A stretch of DNA of 7,186 bases from Actinomycetota bacterium (GCA_947481755.1 CANKHS010000066.1:1-7186); one strand, 5' to 3'. Positions 1 through 5,982 are shown, numbered from the stretch's first letter. Translations and numbers: made by a program. Notes: a model not told the origin generated them from the sequence alone.

Positions 1-140
1 GCGGTCTGATCCTGATGGGCTCTGGCCTCTACGGCAACGCGATTCGTGTCCTCGTGCCGATGGTCGCCACGCAAGAGGATCTCGATGAGGGCTTCGCAAT
101 CCTCGAGGAGTCGTTGGCCGACGCGTTCTCTGGTCGCTAA
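1..140 (+). CDS. gabT: Class III aminotransferase, C-terminal fragment (probable 4-aminobutyrate aminotransferase)
   Basis: Only the last 45 codons are present, read from base 3 to the TAA at 138-140; the start lies left of the window. The visible residues begin GLILMGSGLYGNAIRVLVPM, followed by a helix rich in Asp and Glu. This matches the end of PLP-dependent class III aminotransferases, where a GLILL-x-x-G-x-YGN-x-(I/L)R-x-L-x-PL strand-turn element closes the small domain. Within that family it most resembles GabT, which transfers the amino group of 4-aminobutyrate to 2-oxoglutarate in the cytoplasm. The catalytic lysine and PLP-binding residues are outside the window, so substrate identity rests on the tail alone; a related omega-aminotransferase cannot be excluded. 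The last 10 codons (111-140) form the first copy of a 31-bp tandem repeat that continues past the stop. Confidence 0.75.
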   Translation, partial: GLILMGSGLYGNAIRVLVPMVATQEDLDEGFAILEESLADAFSGR

Positions 141-203
141 ATCGTTGGCCGGCGTGTTTGCTGGTTGCTAAATCGTTGGCCGGCGTGTTCGCTTGTTACT
201 AGG
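111..203. repeat. 31-bp tandem repeat, three copies, spanning the gabT stop codon
   Basis: Copies lie at 111-141, 142-172 and 173-203. Each begins TCGTTGGCCG and has a stop triplet at the same offset (TAA 138-140, TAA 169-171, TAG 200-202). Copy 1 is the authentic coding end of the aminotransferase. Copies 2 and 3 agree better with each other than with copy 1, especially at GGCGTGTT. Read from its own first base, each copy still spells a short Ser-Leu-Ala-(Asp/Gly)-(Ala/Val)-Phe peptide ending in a stop. The unit is not a multiple of three, so readthrough would change frame. The pattern fits local slippage or duplication of the gene end followed by drift. There are no unique spacers, so it is not a CRISPR array. 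Confidence 0.85.
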
Positions 204-204
204 T

Positions 205-307
205 CACGAATGTCCAGAAGGGGTCAGGCCCGATCTGGACATTTGATAGACGAGCTAGCTCGTCATCCAATGTCCAGATCGTGCCTGACCCCTTCTGGAC
301 ATTCGTG
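205..307. repeat. 103-nt nested palindrome, REPIN/BIME-like element
   Basis: The outer arms 205-243 and 269-307 are inverted copies over 39 bp with one mismatch (C230 against T282). Inside them, GAT/ATC (245-247 with 265-267) pairs, A248 bulges, 244/268 mismatches, and 249-264 is a perfect 16-bp palindrome, giving 49 pairs in one long hairpin. Each arm is also a stem-loop by itself: AATGTCCAGA at 209-218 pairs with TCTGGACATT at 234-243, and the same pair recurs at 269-278 and 294-303, each with a 15-nt loop containing GGGGTCAGGC or its complement. Two inverted REP-like hairpins with a short spacer is the known arrangement of REPINs and BIMEs, which are mobilised in trans by RAYT (Y1-family) transposases. 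The structure is seen directly; the REPIN identity is inferred. It may also hinder transcription past gabT, but there is no T-tract. Confidence 0.8.
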
Positions 308-322
308 GCGGCAGAAGCGGTG

Positions 323-348
323 CGCGACGCGAGGCGAGCCGCGTTGCG
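323..348. other. GC-rich hairpin in the gabT-NlpC intergenic gap
   Basis: CGCGACGC (323-330) pairs with GCGTTGCG (341-348) over 8 bp, one pair being G-U in RNA, around a 10-nt loop. No T-run follows on either strand, so it does not look like a canonical intrinsic terminator. It could still slow polymerase at the end of the gabT transcript, or be chance in GC-rich DNA. Confidence 0.3.
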
Positions 349-370
349 ACAGACCCTAGTTCGTTACAAA
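344..370 (+). promoter_or_regulatory. Weak promoter candidate for the NlpC/P60 pair
   Basis: TTGCGA (344-349) and TACAAA (365-370) each match the vegetative -35 and -10 consensus at four of six positions. The 15-nt spacer is shorter than optimal. No better sigma-70-type pair was found between the REPIN-like element and the ATG at 435. If used, transcription would start near 377, placing the AT-rich dyad at 391-412 in the 5' leader. The -35 half overlaps the right arm of the GC hairpin. This is a hand consensus match only. Confidence 0.2.
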
Positions 371-390
371 TGCCACCAGTTTGCAGGGGT

Positions 391-412
391 TTTTTCACAC
401 ATTTGTGGAAAA
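391..412. promoter_or_regulatory. AT-rich dyad upstream of the first NlpC/P60 gene, possible operator or leader hairpin
   Basis: TTTTTCACA (391-399) and TGTGGAAAA (404-412) are inverted halves around a 4-nt centre, with a single T/G mismatch that would be a wobble pair in RNA. The 22-bp element ends 22 nt before the ATG at 435. Its AT-richness stands out against GC-rich surroundings. A dyad of this size in this place could be a repressor or activator site for the cell-wall hydrolase genes, or a leader hairpin. No matching regulator consensus is recognised, so function is unassigned. Confidence 0.35.
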
Positions 413-434
413 TCGGTGATAGGTTCAGAGGCGA

Positions 435-1541
435 ATGCAGAACTCGCGGAGCACTTTGCTCCGACCGGTGGTATCGCTTCTCGCGCTGTTGGTCGTTGCC
501 TTGATGATGGTCATTGCCCCTGGCGTGGCTGCCGCGCGGCAACACCCGCTGGCGTATTCGCGGGCGATTCTGGCACTGCGTCACCTCGATGCGCAGATGG
601 CGGCGGCAACCGCTTCGCTCCGTCACATCGACGACCGCCTCGGATCGAAGCAACGTCAACTCGACAGCGCCCGTGATCGTGAGCACGGCGCCACGCTGGC
701 CGTCAACGCGGCACGCGCACAGCTCGCCGTTCGCTCAGTTGAGGCGTTTCGCGCCGGTGATCAACTCACCGTCAGCGAACTAATGCGCGGTGACGAATCT
801 CCATCCGAACTCGAATCGCGATTTGTCGATCCCAGGGGGCTCGACGCACTCGATGTCACAACCGCTCAGGTGGAATTGACGTCGCTCCGGCGTCAGCTGC
901 ACACGCTTGACGTCGCCACCGCTGCGTTACGTGCCGACCGTGCGTATGCACGGGCCTTGATCGCACAGGCGCGCAGTACGCGAGGCATGGTGCTCGATGG
1001 CCTGACGATGAACGTCCGTGCTGACGTACTCGCCGCAGAGAAGTCCTTTGGCCGTCATGCGGTGCGAAAGCACGCCTCGAAAAGGCTTGCCGTCAGTGCC
1101 ACGCCGTTCCAAGCACCGGTGGCTGCGGGCGGTAATGGCACGGCGCTCGTTGCGCTTCTCGAGCAGACGACACAGAGCCCAGCCGCCTCTGGCGTGGGCG
1201 CTGTAGCCGCATCGTTCGCACTCACACAGTTGGGTCGTCCCTATCACTGGTCTGGGCATTCGCCGACGACGGGTTTCGATTGTTCGGGTCTTGTTTCGTG
1301 GGCATATGGCAAGGCGGGCGTTGAAATTCCGCACCAGTCGGCCGCGATCTTTGCCTTGGGCGCGCGCATTCCCATGGCTCAGGCGGTGCCGGGCGATGTC
1401 GTGTCGTTCGGTGGGGAGGGACACGTCGGGATTTACCTTGGTGGTGGGCTCTACGTCCACTCGCCGCAGACGGGTGACGTGGTGCGGGTCGAAAACGTCT
1501 TTGCCCACGGTGGGATTGATGGCATCGTCCGTATCGCCTGA
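435..1541 (+). CDS. Secreted coiled-coil NlpC/P60 peptidoglycan endopeptidase, first paralogue
   Basis: This 368-residue exported protein probably cleaves stem peptides of peptidoglycan, as NlpC/P60 gamma-D-glutamyl-diamino-acid endopeptidases such as RipA do. Residues 1-34 form a Sec signal peptide: Arg at 5 and 10, a long Leu/Val core, and a likely Ala-Ala-Ala cleavage site. Residues about 40-200 are Ala/Arg/Leu-rich with heptad character, the coiled coil that in related hydrolases controls activity or binds FtsX-type partners. A linker leads to the catalytic domain (about 255-368). Cys283 in FDCSGL, His330 in GHVGIY and His342 in YVHSPQTG fit the Cys-His-His triad, with the 12-residue His-His spacing known in Spr. 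AGAGG (427-431) is only 3 nt before the ATG, so the RBS is poorly placed. The coiled coil is more diverged than in the downstream paralogue: FRAG here replaces YRQG there. Confidence 0.92.
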   Translation: MQNSRSTLLRPVVSLLALLVVALMMVIAPGVAAARQHPLAYSRAILALRHLDAQMAAATASLRHIDDRLGSKQRQLDSARDREHGATLAVNAARAQLAVRSVEAFRAGDQLTVSELMRGDESPSELESRFVDPRGLDALDVTTAQVELTSLRRQLHTLDVATAALRADRAYARALIAQARSTRGMVLDGLTMNVRADVLAAEKSFGRHAVRKHASKRLAVSATPFQAPVAAGGNGTALVALLEQTTQSPAASGVGAVAASFALTQLGRPYHWSGHSPTTGFDCSGLVSWAYGKAGVEIPHQSAAIFALGARIPMAQAVPGDVVSFGGEGHVGIYLGGGLYVHSPQTGDVVRVENVFAHGGIDGIVRIA

Positions 1542-1586
1542 GTCTTCCCGACTGGACCTGCCAACCGCTGCTAGCCTTCGTGGTGG

Positions 1587-2750
1587 ATGTTGAACGCCCG
1601 GAGTACCCACCTCCGGCCCGTCGTATCGCTCCTCGCGCTTATCGTCGTGGCCACGATCGCCGGCTTGATGCCGGGAGCCGCGCATGCCGATCGGCTTGCC
1701 AGCGCGCGCGCCGAGGCGAACCAGGCGCAGGCCGATCTGCAGGTACTCGATGACAAGGTTGGCATGGCTGCCGAGGCCTACAACGCTGCCCAGCAGCAAC
1801 TCGACGAGACGAACGCCAAGATCGACGAGAACCAGATAATTCTCGCGACCTCAAAGTCGAACCTGCACGTGTCTCGTCAAGAGTTGTCGCGCATGCTCAT
1901 CGATGCGTATCGTCAGGGCAATCCCGACCTCATCGCGTTTCTCTTGAACGCAAATTCGATCGACAGCCTGGTCGACCAGAGTCGCTTTGTGCAACGCATG
2001 ACCAACCATGCCGAGGGTGTCGTGCGCGACGTCCGCCGCTATTCCTCTGAGGTGAGGAAGCGCGAGCAGGCCCTCGAAGACGAGCGATCGGCACGCCAAG
2101 CTGCGGTGCAGGCGCGCGCTGAGCAAGAGGCGAGCGTGCGCAAGGCGTTGGCCGAGCGCCAGCGGTTGTTGAATTCGCTGAGCAGCGAGATTCGGGGCAT
2201 TCTCGCGCAGCGCGAAGCGGCTCAACGGGCTGCTGATGCGGCGCGTGCGGCGAAAGCTGATGCCGTACTTGCGGCAGCCTCGACAATTGCCGGCGGCTCG
2301 GACGTTTCGATCGGTGGGTCTGTCGCGACCGACTCTGTCGCTCCTGAAGCGTTCGATACGGGGTCATCCCAGAGCGTTGCCATCCCTGCACCACCGTCGT
2401 CATCGGTCGGAGGGAGTGCCGCCTCTGTCGCGCTCGGTCAGCTCGGTACGCCGTACGTTTGGGGTGGTGGCGCGCCAGGTGGCTTCGATTGTTCGGGCCT
2501 GATTGCCTGGGCCTACGCCCAGGTCGGCGTTTCGCTGCCGCACTATGCCGCTGCGCAGTACGCGATGGGCACGCCGGTGCCGATGGACGCACTCGAACCG
2601 GGCGATCTGATCTCGTTCCACGGCTCCGGGCACATTGGCATGTACATCGGTGGTGGCCAGTACGTCCATGCGCCACAGACGGGCGACGTCGTCAAAGTCT
2701 CGACACTTGCTGACCGGTCCGACGCCGATGGCGCTGTCCGAGTCGGCTAG
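1587..2750 (+). CDS. Secreted coiled-coil NlpC/P60 peptidoglycan endopeptidase, second paralogue
   Basis: A 387-residue exported cell-wall hydrolase of the same architecture as its upstream neighbour. Residues 1-34 are a Sec signal peptide ending Ala-His-Ala before Asp35. Residues about 36-225 form a long Gln/Glu/Arg/Ala-rich coiled coil containing DAYRQGNPDLIAFLL (106-120), a segment typical of CwlO/PcsB/RipA-like hydrolases. A Ser/Gly/Ala-rich linker (about 230-275) precedes the NlpC/P60 domain (about 278-387). Catalytic residues are Cys302 in FDCSGL, His349 in GHIGMY and His361 in YVHAPQTG, with 12-residue His-His spacing. The gap to the upstream gene is 45 nt with no evident promoter or terminator, so co-transcription is likely. 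The only Shine-Dalgarno-like sequence, GGTGG, abuts the ATG. The start is supported by alignment of the first 22 residues with the upstream paralogue. Expected role: cell separation or wall growth. Confidence 0.93.
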   Translation: MLNARSTHLRPVVSLLALIVVATIAGLMPGAAHADRLASARAEANQAQADLQVLDDKVGMAAEAYNAAQQQLDETNAKIDENQIILATSKSNLHVSRQELSRMLIDAYRQGNPDLIAFLLNANSIDSLVDQSRFVQRMTNHAEGVVRDVRRYSSEVRKREQALEDERSARQAAVQARAEQEASVRKALAERQRLLNSLSSEIRGILAQREAAQRAADAARAAKADAVLAAASTIAGGSDVSIGGSVATDSVAPEAFDTGSSQSVAIPAPPSSSVGGSAASVALGQLGTPYVWGGGAPGGFDCSGLIAWAYAQVGVSLPHYAAAQYAMGTPVPMDALEPGDLISFHGSGHIGMYIGGGQYVHAPQTGDVVKVSTLADRSDADGAVRVG

Positions 2751-2760
2751 TACCGATCTC
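2740..2760. terminator. Weak hairpin between the convergent gene blocks
   Basis: GAG-TCGG (2740-2746) pairs with CCGA-CTC (2753-2760, one bulged T at 2757) around the 6-nt loop CTAGTA, which contains the NlpC stop codon. It lies at the convergent junction, where only 21 nt (2751-2771) separate the two stop codons. It could help end transcription from either side, but the stem is short and no T-tract follows on either strand. Overlapping 3' ends of the two transcripts are likely. Confidence 0.22.
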
Positions 2761-2771
2761 AGCGCAAACGA

Positions 2772-4130
2772 CTACTTCTTCAAGATCAGTGTCGTCAACA
2801 CGACGTTCTTGACCTTGTTGCCCGCCCAATCCTTGGCATCGGCACGAATTGAGTAGCGGCCTGGCTTCGGTGGCAGCGACAGCTTGATCGCGCTGGCACC
2901 CGAAGCGACGCTGATTACGGCTGGGCCAACCCCTGCCGATTTGCCCTTCTTCGTGAAGATGCGCACGGTCAGCGTGACCGGCTTGTCGCGCGTGATCCTC
3001 AACTTGATGAAGGGCTTTTGCTGTTTAAACTTCTTGAGTTTGAGCGGCTTGGGCGGCTTCGCCGGGCCCGTAATCACAGGTGGGGTTTTCAGATCCGCTG
3101 TGAATTTGTTGCCCATGTCCGTGAAGGCGGTATCGCCTGTGATCTGGCCGAGATCCTTGAGCTGTGTGGCCATCAGAGTCATGTACTTGACGGGTGCGTC
3201 CTCGCCGATCGCATAACGACCCCAGCCACCGGTGTCGTAGTTTGGGAGCACGGCTTTCGTGGTCGCGACACTGCGGTTGAAGGCGTCGGCGAAGCCGTCA
3301 TCGCCCGTGGCATCAGCGAGATCGTTCATCGCAAGGACCGTCTGCATGTGCCCATTGAGGACGCGATAGGACGGCGCGAAGACATAGAGCGGAAACCAGA
3401 GCCCATTGTTTTCGACGGTAATCCCATCGGCCAAGGCGCCGTTACCGAACCGCACGGCCGTATCGAGGAACGTGTCGTCGCCCGTGCGGTTCCAGACGTC
3501 AACTCCAGCAGAGGCCGCAACGCCCTCCGCCATCGCACTCTGCCAGTTCGGGGAGGTGCCCATCCACGAGAACAGGTACGGGAGCGTGTACCTATCGCCG
3601 TCTGTGAGCACGATCTTCTGAGCGTTCGTCATCGCCACGCCGACACCGCCCTCCGAGGCAATGCCCTGGCCCGGCTCGAGAATCGCAAAGTACGTACCGA
3701 GGGGCTGGATGCGCAGGCCTTGACCGGTGTAGCTCTCGTACGTGACGCCATCGATGCGGATGCGTGTGCCTGACGAAGGCACCGCGTGGCTCGCGAGGTA
3801 CGTCACGTTCGTCTGCAGCTCGAGAAACACGATGCGGGCGAGTGCGGGACTGAAGGCCGCCTGATTACCGATCTGCGTGGCGCTCTTGATGATCGCGTTG
3901 AGTGCCTGTGCTCGGGAGCCACCCAGACGGGCAGCGAGCGCACGTGCATCGGCAAGCGTCTTGAGGTCAGCAGACCGGTCGGCGGCGGGGACGTTGACGC
4001 GCGCAAGGGACTGCGGAAGCGTCCCGGCCGAGGCCGAGCCAACGCAAAGCAACGCGCCGACGACAGCGGCAAGGGAGACAAGCACACGAATACGCACTAC
4101 CCTCAGGCTATCAGCGGATCTGGCCGCCAT
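2772..4130 (-). CDS. Secreted D-glucuronyl C5-epimerase-fold protein with C-terminal beta domain
   Basis: An exported protein of 452 residues from the ATG at 4130. Residues about 13-35 form a signal peptide ending Ser-Ala-Ser-Ala. Residues about 135-345 resemble the alpha/alpha-barrel C-terminal domain of heparosan/D-glucuronyl C5-epimerases: SWMGTSPNWQSAMAEGVA (188-205), ENNGLWFPLY (240-249), VLNGHMQTVLAMNDLADATGD (257-277) and YDTGGWGRY (298-306). That family inverts C5 of uronic acids within polysaccharides, but the substrate and activity here are unknown. A Lys/Pro-rich linker (354-373) leads to a beta-sandwich-like tail (about 374-452) with a DWAGN turn, possibly for wall or glycan binding. 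A GTG at 4097, preceded by GAGGG (4100-4104), gives a cleaner signal peptide and may be the true start. The gene follows the lipoprotein gene by 9 nt and looks like the last gene of the pst transcript. Confidence 0.78.
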   Translation of the reverse strand: MAARSADSLRVVRIRVLVSLAAVVGALLCVGSASAGTLPQSLARVNVPAADRSADLKTLADARALAARLGGSRAQALNAIIKSATQIGNQAAFSPALARIVFLELQTNVTYLASHAVPSSGTRIRIDGVTYESYTGQGLRIQPLGTYFAILEPGQGIASEGGVGVAMTNAQKIVLTDGDRYTLPYLFSWMGTSPNWQSAMAEGVAASAGVDVWNRTGDDTFLDTAVRFGNGALADGITVENNGLWFPLYVFAPSYRVLNGHMQTVLAMNDLADATGDDGFADAFNRSVATTKAVLPNYDTGGWGRYAIGEDAPVKYMTLMATQLKDLGQITGDTAFTDMGNKFTADLKTPPVITGPAKPPKPLKLKKFKQQKPFIKLRITRDKPVTLTVRIFTKKGKSAGVGPAVISVASGASAIKLSLPPKPGRYSIRADAKDWAGNKVKNVVLTTLILKK

Positions 4131-4139
4131 CGTTTCGGC

Positions 4140-4973
4140 TTAGTCGATTTGCAGTGTCATGACCGGAGTGCTCACCGATCCGCTGCTCTCACTCGGCGAA
4201 CTCGACGTCGTCGAGGAGCCCGCGGTCGTTGGCGCGGGCGCTCCACTTCCATCCTTGGCGTTTGATGCTGACGTCACCACCTCGAGCTTGCCTTTGCTGG
4301 AGCCAATGAAATAGCCGGTGACGTCGACGGACTCGCCAGGATCCAGACCATCAATGTTGGCAGTACCGGCCCCAACGATTGTGTCGCCGTCCCGCACAAT
4401 TGCCTGTACGACGAGTTGCTCTTGGCGGACGTCCGTGTTGTTCGTGACGGTGGTCGTCCACGAGTCGCCGAAATCCGGGTCGGGTACGAGTACCGGTTCG
4501 GTAGTGGCGAGATTGTCGGGCGCGTCGATCGGCAGGAGTTCGCCACCGACGACAATTTCCGCCGTCGCTGGCGTACCACTGAGCAGAATCTGATCGTTGA
4601 CGTAATACGCAGATTTGCCACCCTGAACCGAGGCCAAGTGAATCAGGATTGGCAGGGCTCCCGGAATGTTGTTGGTGCCGACCTCCGTACCCGCCGCATC
4701 GAACAACTTGACTTCGATCGGTGCCCAGAGCAACGACGAGCCGGCGGCCTCAGCGGAAACCTTGATCACGACGGCTGCGGTGGTGCCATCGGCAGACGGG
4801 ATGATGGCGAGTGCTTCGGCGGTGACGCCTGCGACTTGACTCATCTTGGCGGCGTTGACCTCGGTGATCGGCCCGGCCTCTTTGCGAGCCTGTTCGGCCT
4901 GATCAAACGTGCTCTGGCAGCCGGTAACGAGCGCACCACAGGCGAGTAGGGCAACGAGGCAAAACAGGCGCAT
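4140..4973 (-). CDS. Lipoprotein with two beta-type repeats, function unknown, in the pst operon
   Basis: A 277-residue protein with a lipoprotein signal: hydrophobic residues 2-18 and the lipobox Val-Thr-Gly-Cys, with Cys19 as the predicted lipidated residue anchoring it outside the membrane. A short charged helix (about 24-45) leads to two beta-rich segments, about 46-150 and 170-237. Each contains a V-x-V/N-rich strand, then a hairpin of the type D-x-x-G-T-x-VG or DGDTIVG, then a strand before an L-x-x-G turn, so they may be a diverged duplication resembling small Ig-like or FxLyD-type modules. Residues 240-270 are a Ser/Thr/Gly/Pro tail. I do not recognise the family. The ATG lies 10 nt after the pstB stop with no clear Shine-Dalgarno, so translation may be coupled. 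It is not PstS: it is too short and lacks phosphate-binding motifs. Confidence 0.82.
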   Translation of the reverse strand: MRLFCLVALLACGALVTGCQSTFDQAEQARKEAGPITEVNAAKMSQVAGVTAEALAIIPSADGTTAAVVIKVSAEAAGSSLLWAPIEVKLFDAAGTEVGTNNIPGALPILIHLASVQGGKSAYYVNDQILLSGTPATAEIVVGGELLPIDAPDNLATTEPVLVPDPDFGDSWTTTVTNNTDVRQEQLVVQAIVRDGDTIVGAGTANIDGLDPGESVDVTGYFIGSSKGKLEVVTSASNAKDGSGAPAPTTAGSSTTSSSPSESSGSVSTPVMTLQID

Positions 4974-4983
4974 CGGTCTGGTG

Positions 4984-5982
4984 CTAGCCGAAGATACCGG
5001 CGACGAAGTCGCGCGTTGATTGCTCGCGGGGAGTTTCGAAGATCTGCTCAGCGGGACCCTGCTCGATCAGGTCACCGTTGAGCAGGAAGGCTGCGTAATC
5101 AGCGATGCGACGAGCCTGGGCGAGATTGTGCGTGACGATGACGACGGTCAGCGAGCCTGCCAGCTGCACGATCAGCTCTTCGATCCTCGCGGTGGAGCGC
5201 GGGTCGAGGGCCGAACATGGCTCGTCCATCAAAAGGACCTCGGGGTCGGCAGCCAAGGTTCGTGCAATGCAGAGACGCTGCTGCTGGCCACCCGACATCG
5301 ACAGGGCACTGCGATTGAGGTCGTCTTTGACCTCGTGCCAGAGGCCTGCTCGCTCGAGCGCGTGCTCGACCTGCGGCATCAACGAGGTGCGCGTCGGGCG
5401 TCGATGGGCCTGTTCGCGGATTGCGAAGGCGACGTTGTCAAAGATCGACATTGGGAACGGGTTTGGCTGCTGGAAGACCATGCCCACCCGGCGCCGTAAA
5501 AGGTTGAGGTCGACTTTGGGGCCGTAGATATCATCGCTATCGAGCAGGACCTTGCCGTCGATCTTGGCCGTCGGAGCGAGCTCGGTCAGGCGATTGAGGC
5601 TTCGAAGTAGTGTCGTCTTGCCGCAGCCGGATGGCCCGACGAGTGCGAGGACGCCACCACGAGGCGCATCGAGGTCTACGCCATGCAGAATCTCGCTCGA
5701 GCCGTAGGACACGCGCAGGCCGCGGATGGCAATTGCGAGATCGCGTGGGTCGGCGATGTGCTGGCGTGGTGGTGGGGGTGCGTCGAGATCAGCTGTGACT
5801 GCCACCGCCGCCGCCCCGACTCCCGCGAGCACGGGCTCGGCAACCACGGCAATTTCGGTGGGGTCACTCGCAATTCCGGCTGCACGGTGATCACTCGTAG
5901 CGTCCAAGGCATGGCGCCATTCCTGCGCCTGGGCCTTTTCGTAGGCGGCATCGACCGGGGGAGTGTTGTCGTTGGAATCCAT
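4984..5982 (-). CDS. pstB: Phosphate ABC transporter ATP-binding protein PstB, with an N-terminal extension
   Basis: The cytoplasmic ATPase that powers phosphate import through PstC/PstA. All ABC motifs are present: Walker A GPSGCGKTT (116-124), Q-loop in VFQQPNPFP (169-177), signature LSMSGGQQQR (227-236), Walker B VLLMDEP (249-255), D-loop SALD (257-260) and H-loop His285 in VTHN. The FQQPNPFPMSI segment and the region after the Walker A site are characteristic of PstB. The domain begins near residue 82, so about 80 Ala/Asp/Pro-rich residues precede it; PstB proteins are usually about 250-260 residues, against 332 here. The start is supported by a TAATG overlap with the pstA stop and by GGAAGG (5988-5993) five nt upstream. 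No phoU follows; the next gene is a lipoprotein. Confidence 0.96.
   Translation of the reverse strand: MDSNDNTPPVDAAYEKAQAQEWRHALDATSDHRAAGIASDPTEIAVVAEPVLAGVGAAAVAVTADLDAPPPPRQHIADPRDLAIAIRGLRVSYGSSEILHGVDLDAPRGGVLALVGPSGCGKTTLLRSLNRLTELAPTAKIDGKVLLDSDDIYGPKVDLNLLRRRVGMVFQQPNPFPMSIFDNVAFAIREQAHRRPTRTSLMPQVEHALERAGLWHEVKDDLNRSALSMSGGQQQRLCIARTLAADPEVLLMDEPCSALDPRSTARIEELIVQLAGSLTVVIVTHNLAQARRIADYAAFLLNGDLIEQGPAEQIFETPREQSTRDFVAGIFG

Noticed and set aside
111..307. CRISPR array
   Set aside because: The 31-bp copies are directly adjacent with no spacers, and the inverted arms are not regularly spaced direct repeats; there are no cas genes.
205..307. Intrinsic terminator of the aminotransferase gene
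   Set aside because: The stem is far longer than usual, it is internally symmetrical, and no T-tract follows on either strand; a repeat element explains it better, though it may affect transcription incidentally.
165..359. Short plus-strand open frame across the palindrome
   Set aside because: Its codons come from the tandem repeat and inverted arms, the peptide repeats itself because of the palindrome, and no RBS or domain is seen.
308..434. Cyclic-di-AMP (ydaO-type) riboswitch, often found upstream of actinobacterial NlpC/P60 genes
   Set aside because: The gap is too short after the palindrome, and I could not find the conserved motifs; only a simple dyad and a GC hairpin are visible.
255..686. 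Minus-strand open frame over the palindrome and the start of the first NlpC gene
   Set aside because: It runs antisense to a well-supported signal peptide and through structural DNA, and its Arg/His-rich composition is typical of a shadow frame in GC-rich DNA.
927..1799. Long minus-strand open frame (290 codons) opposite the NlpC genes
   Set aside because: It is antisense to catalytic domain and signal peptide sequence of two clear genes, and its Arg-rich product has no recognisable motif.
3018..3773. Long plus-strand open frame (251 codons) opposite the epimerase-like gene
   Set aside because: The minus-strand frame has a signal peptide, fold motifs and operon spacing; the plus-strand product is Arg/Val/Asp-rich and featureless.
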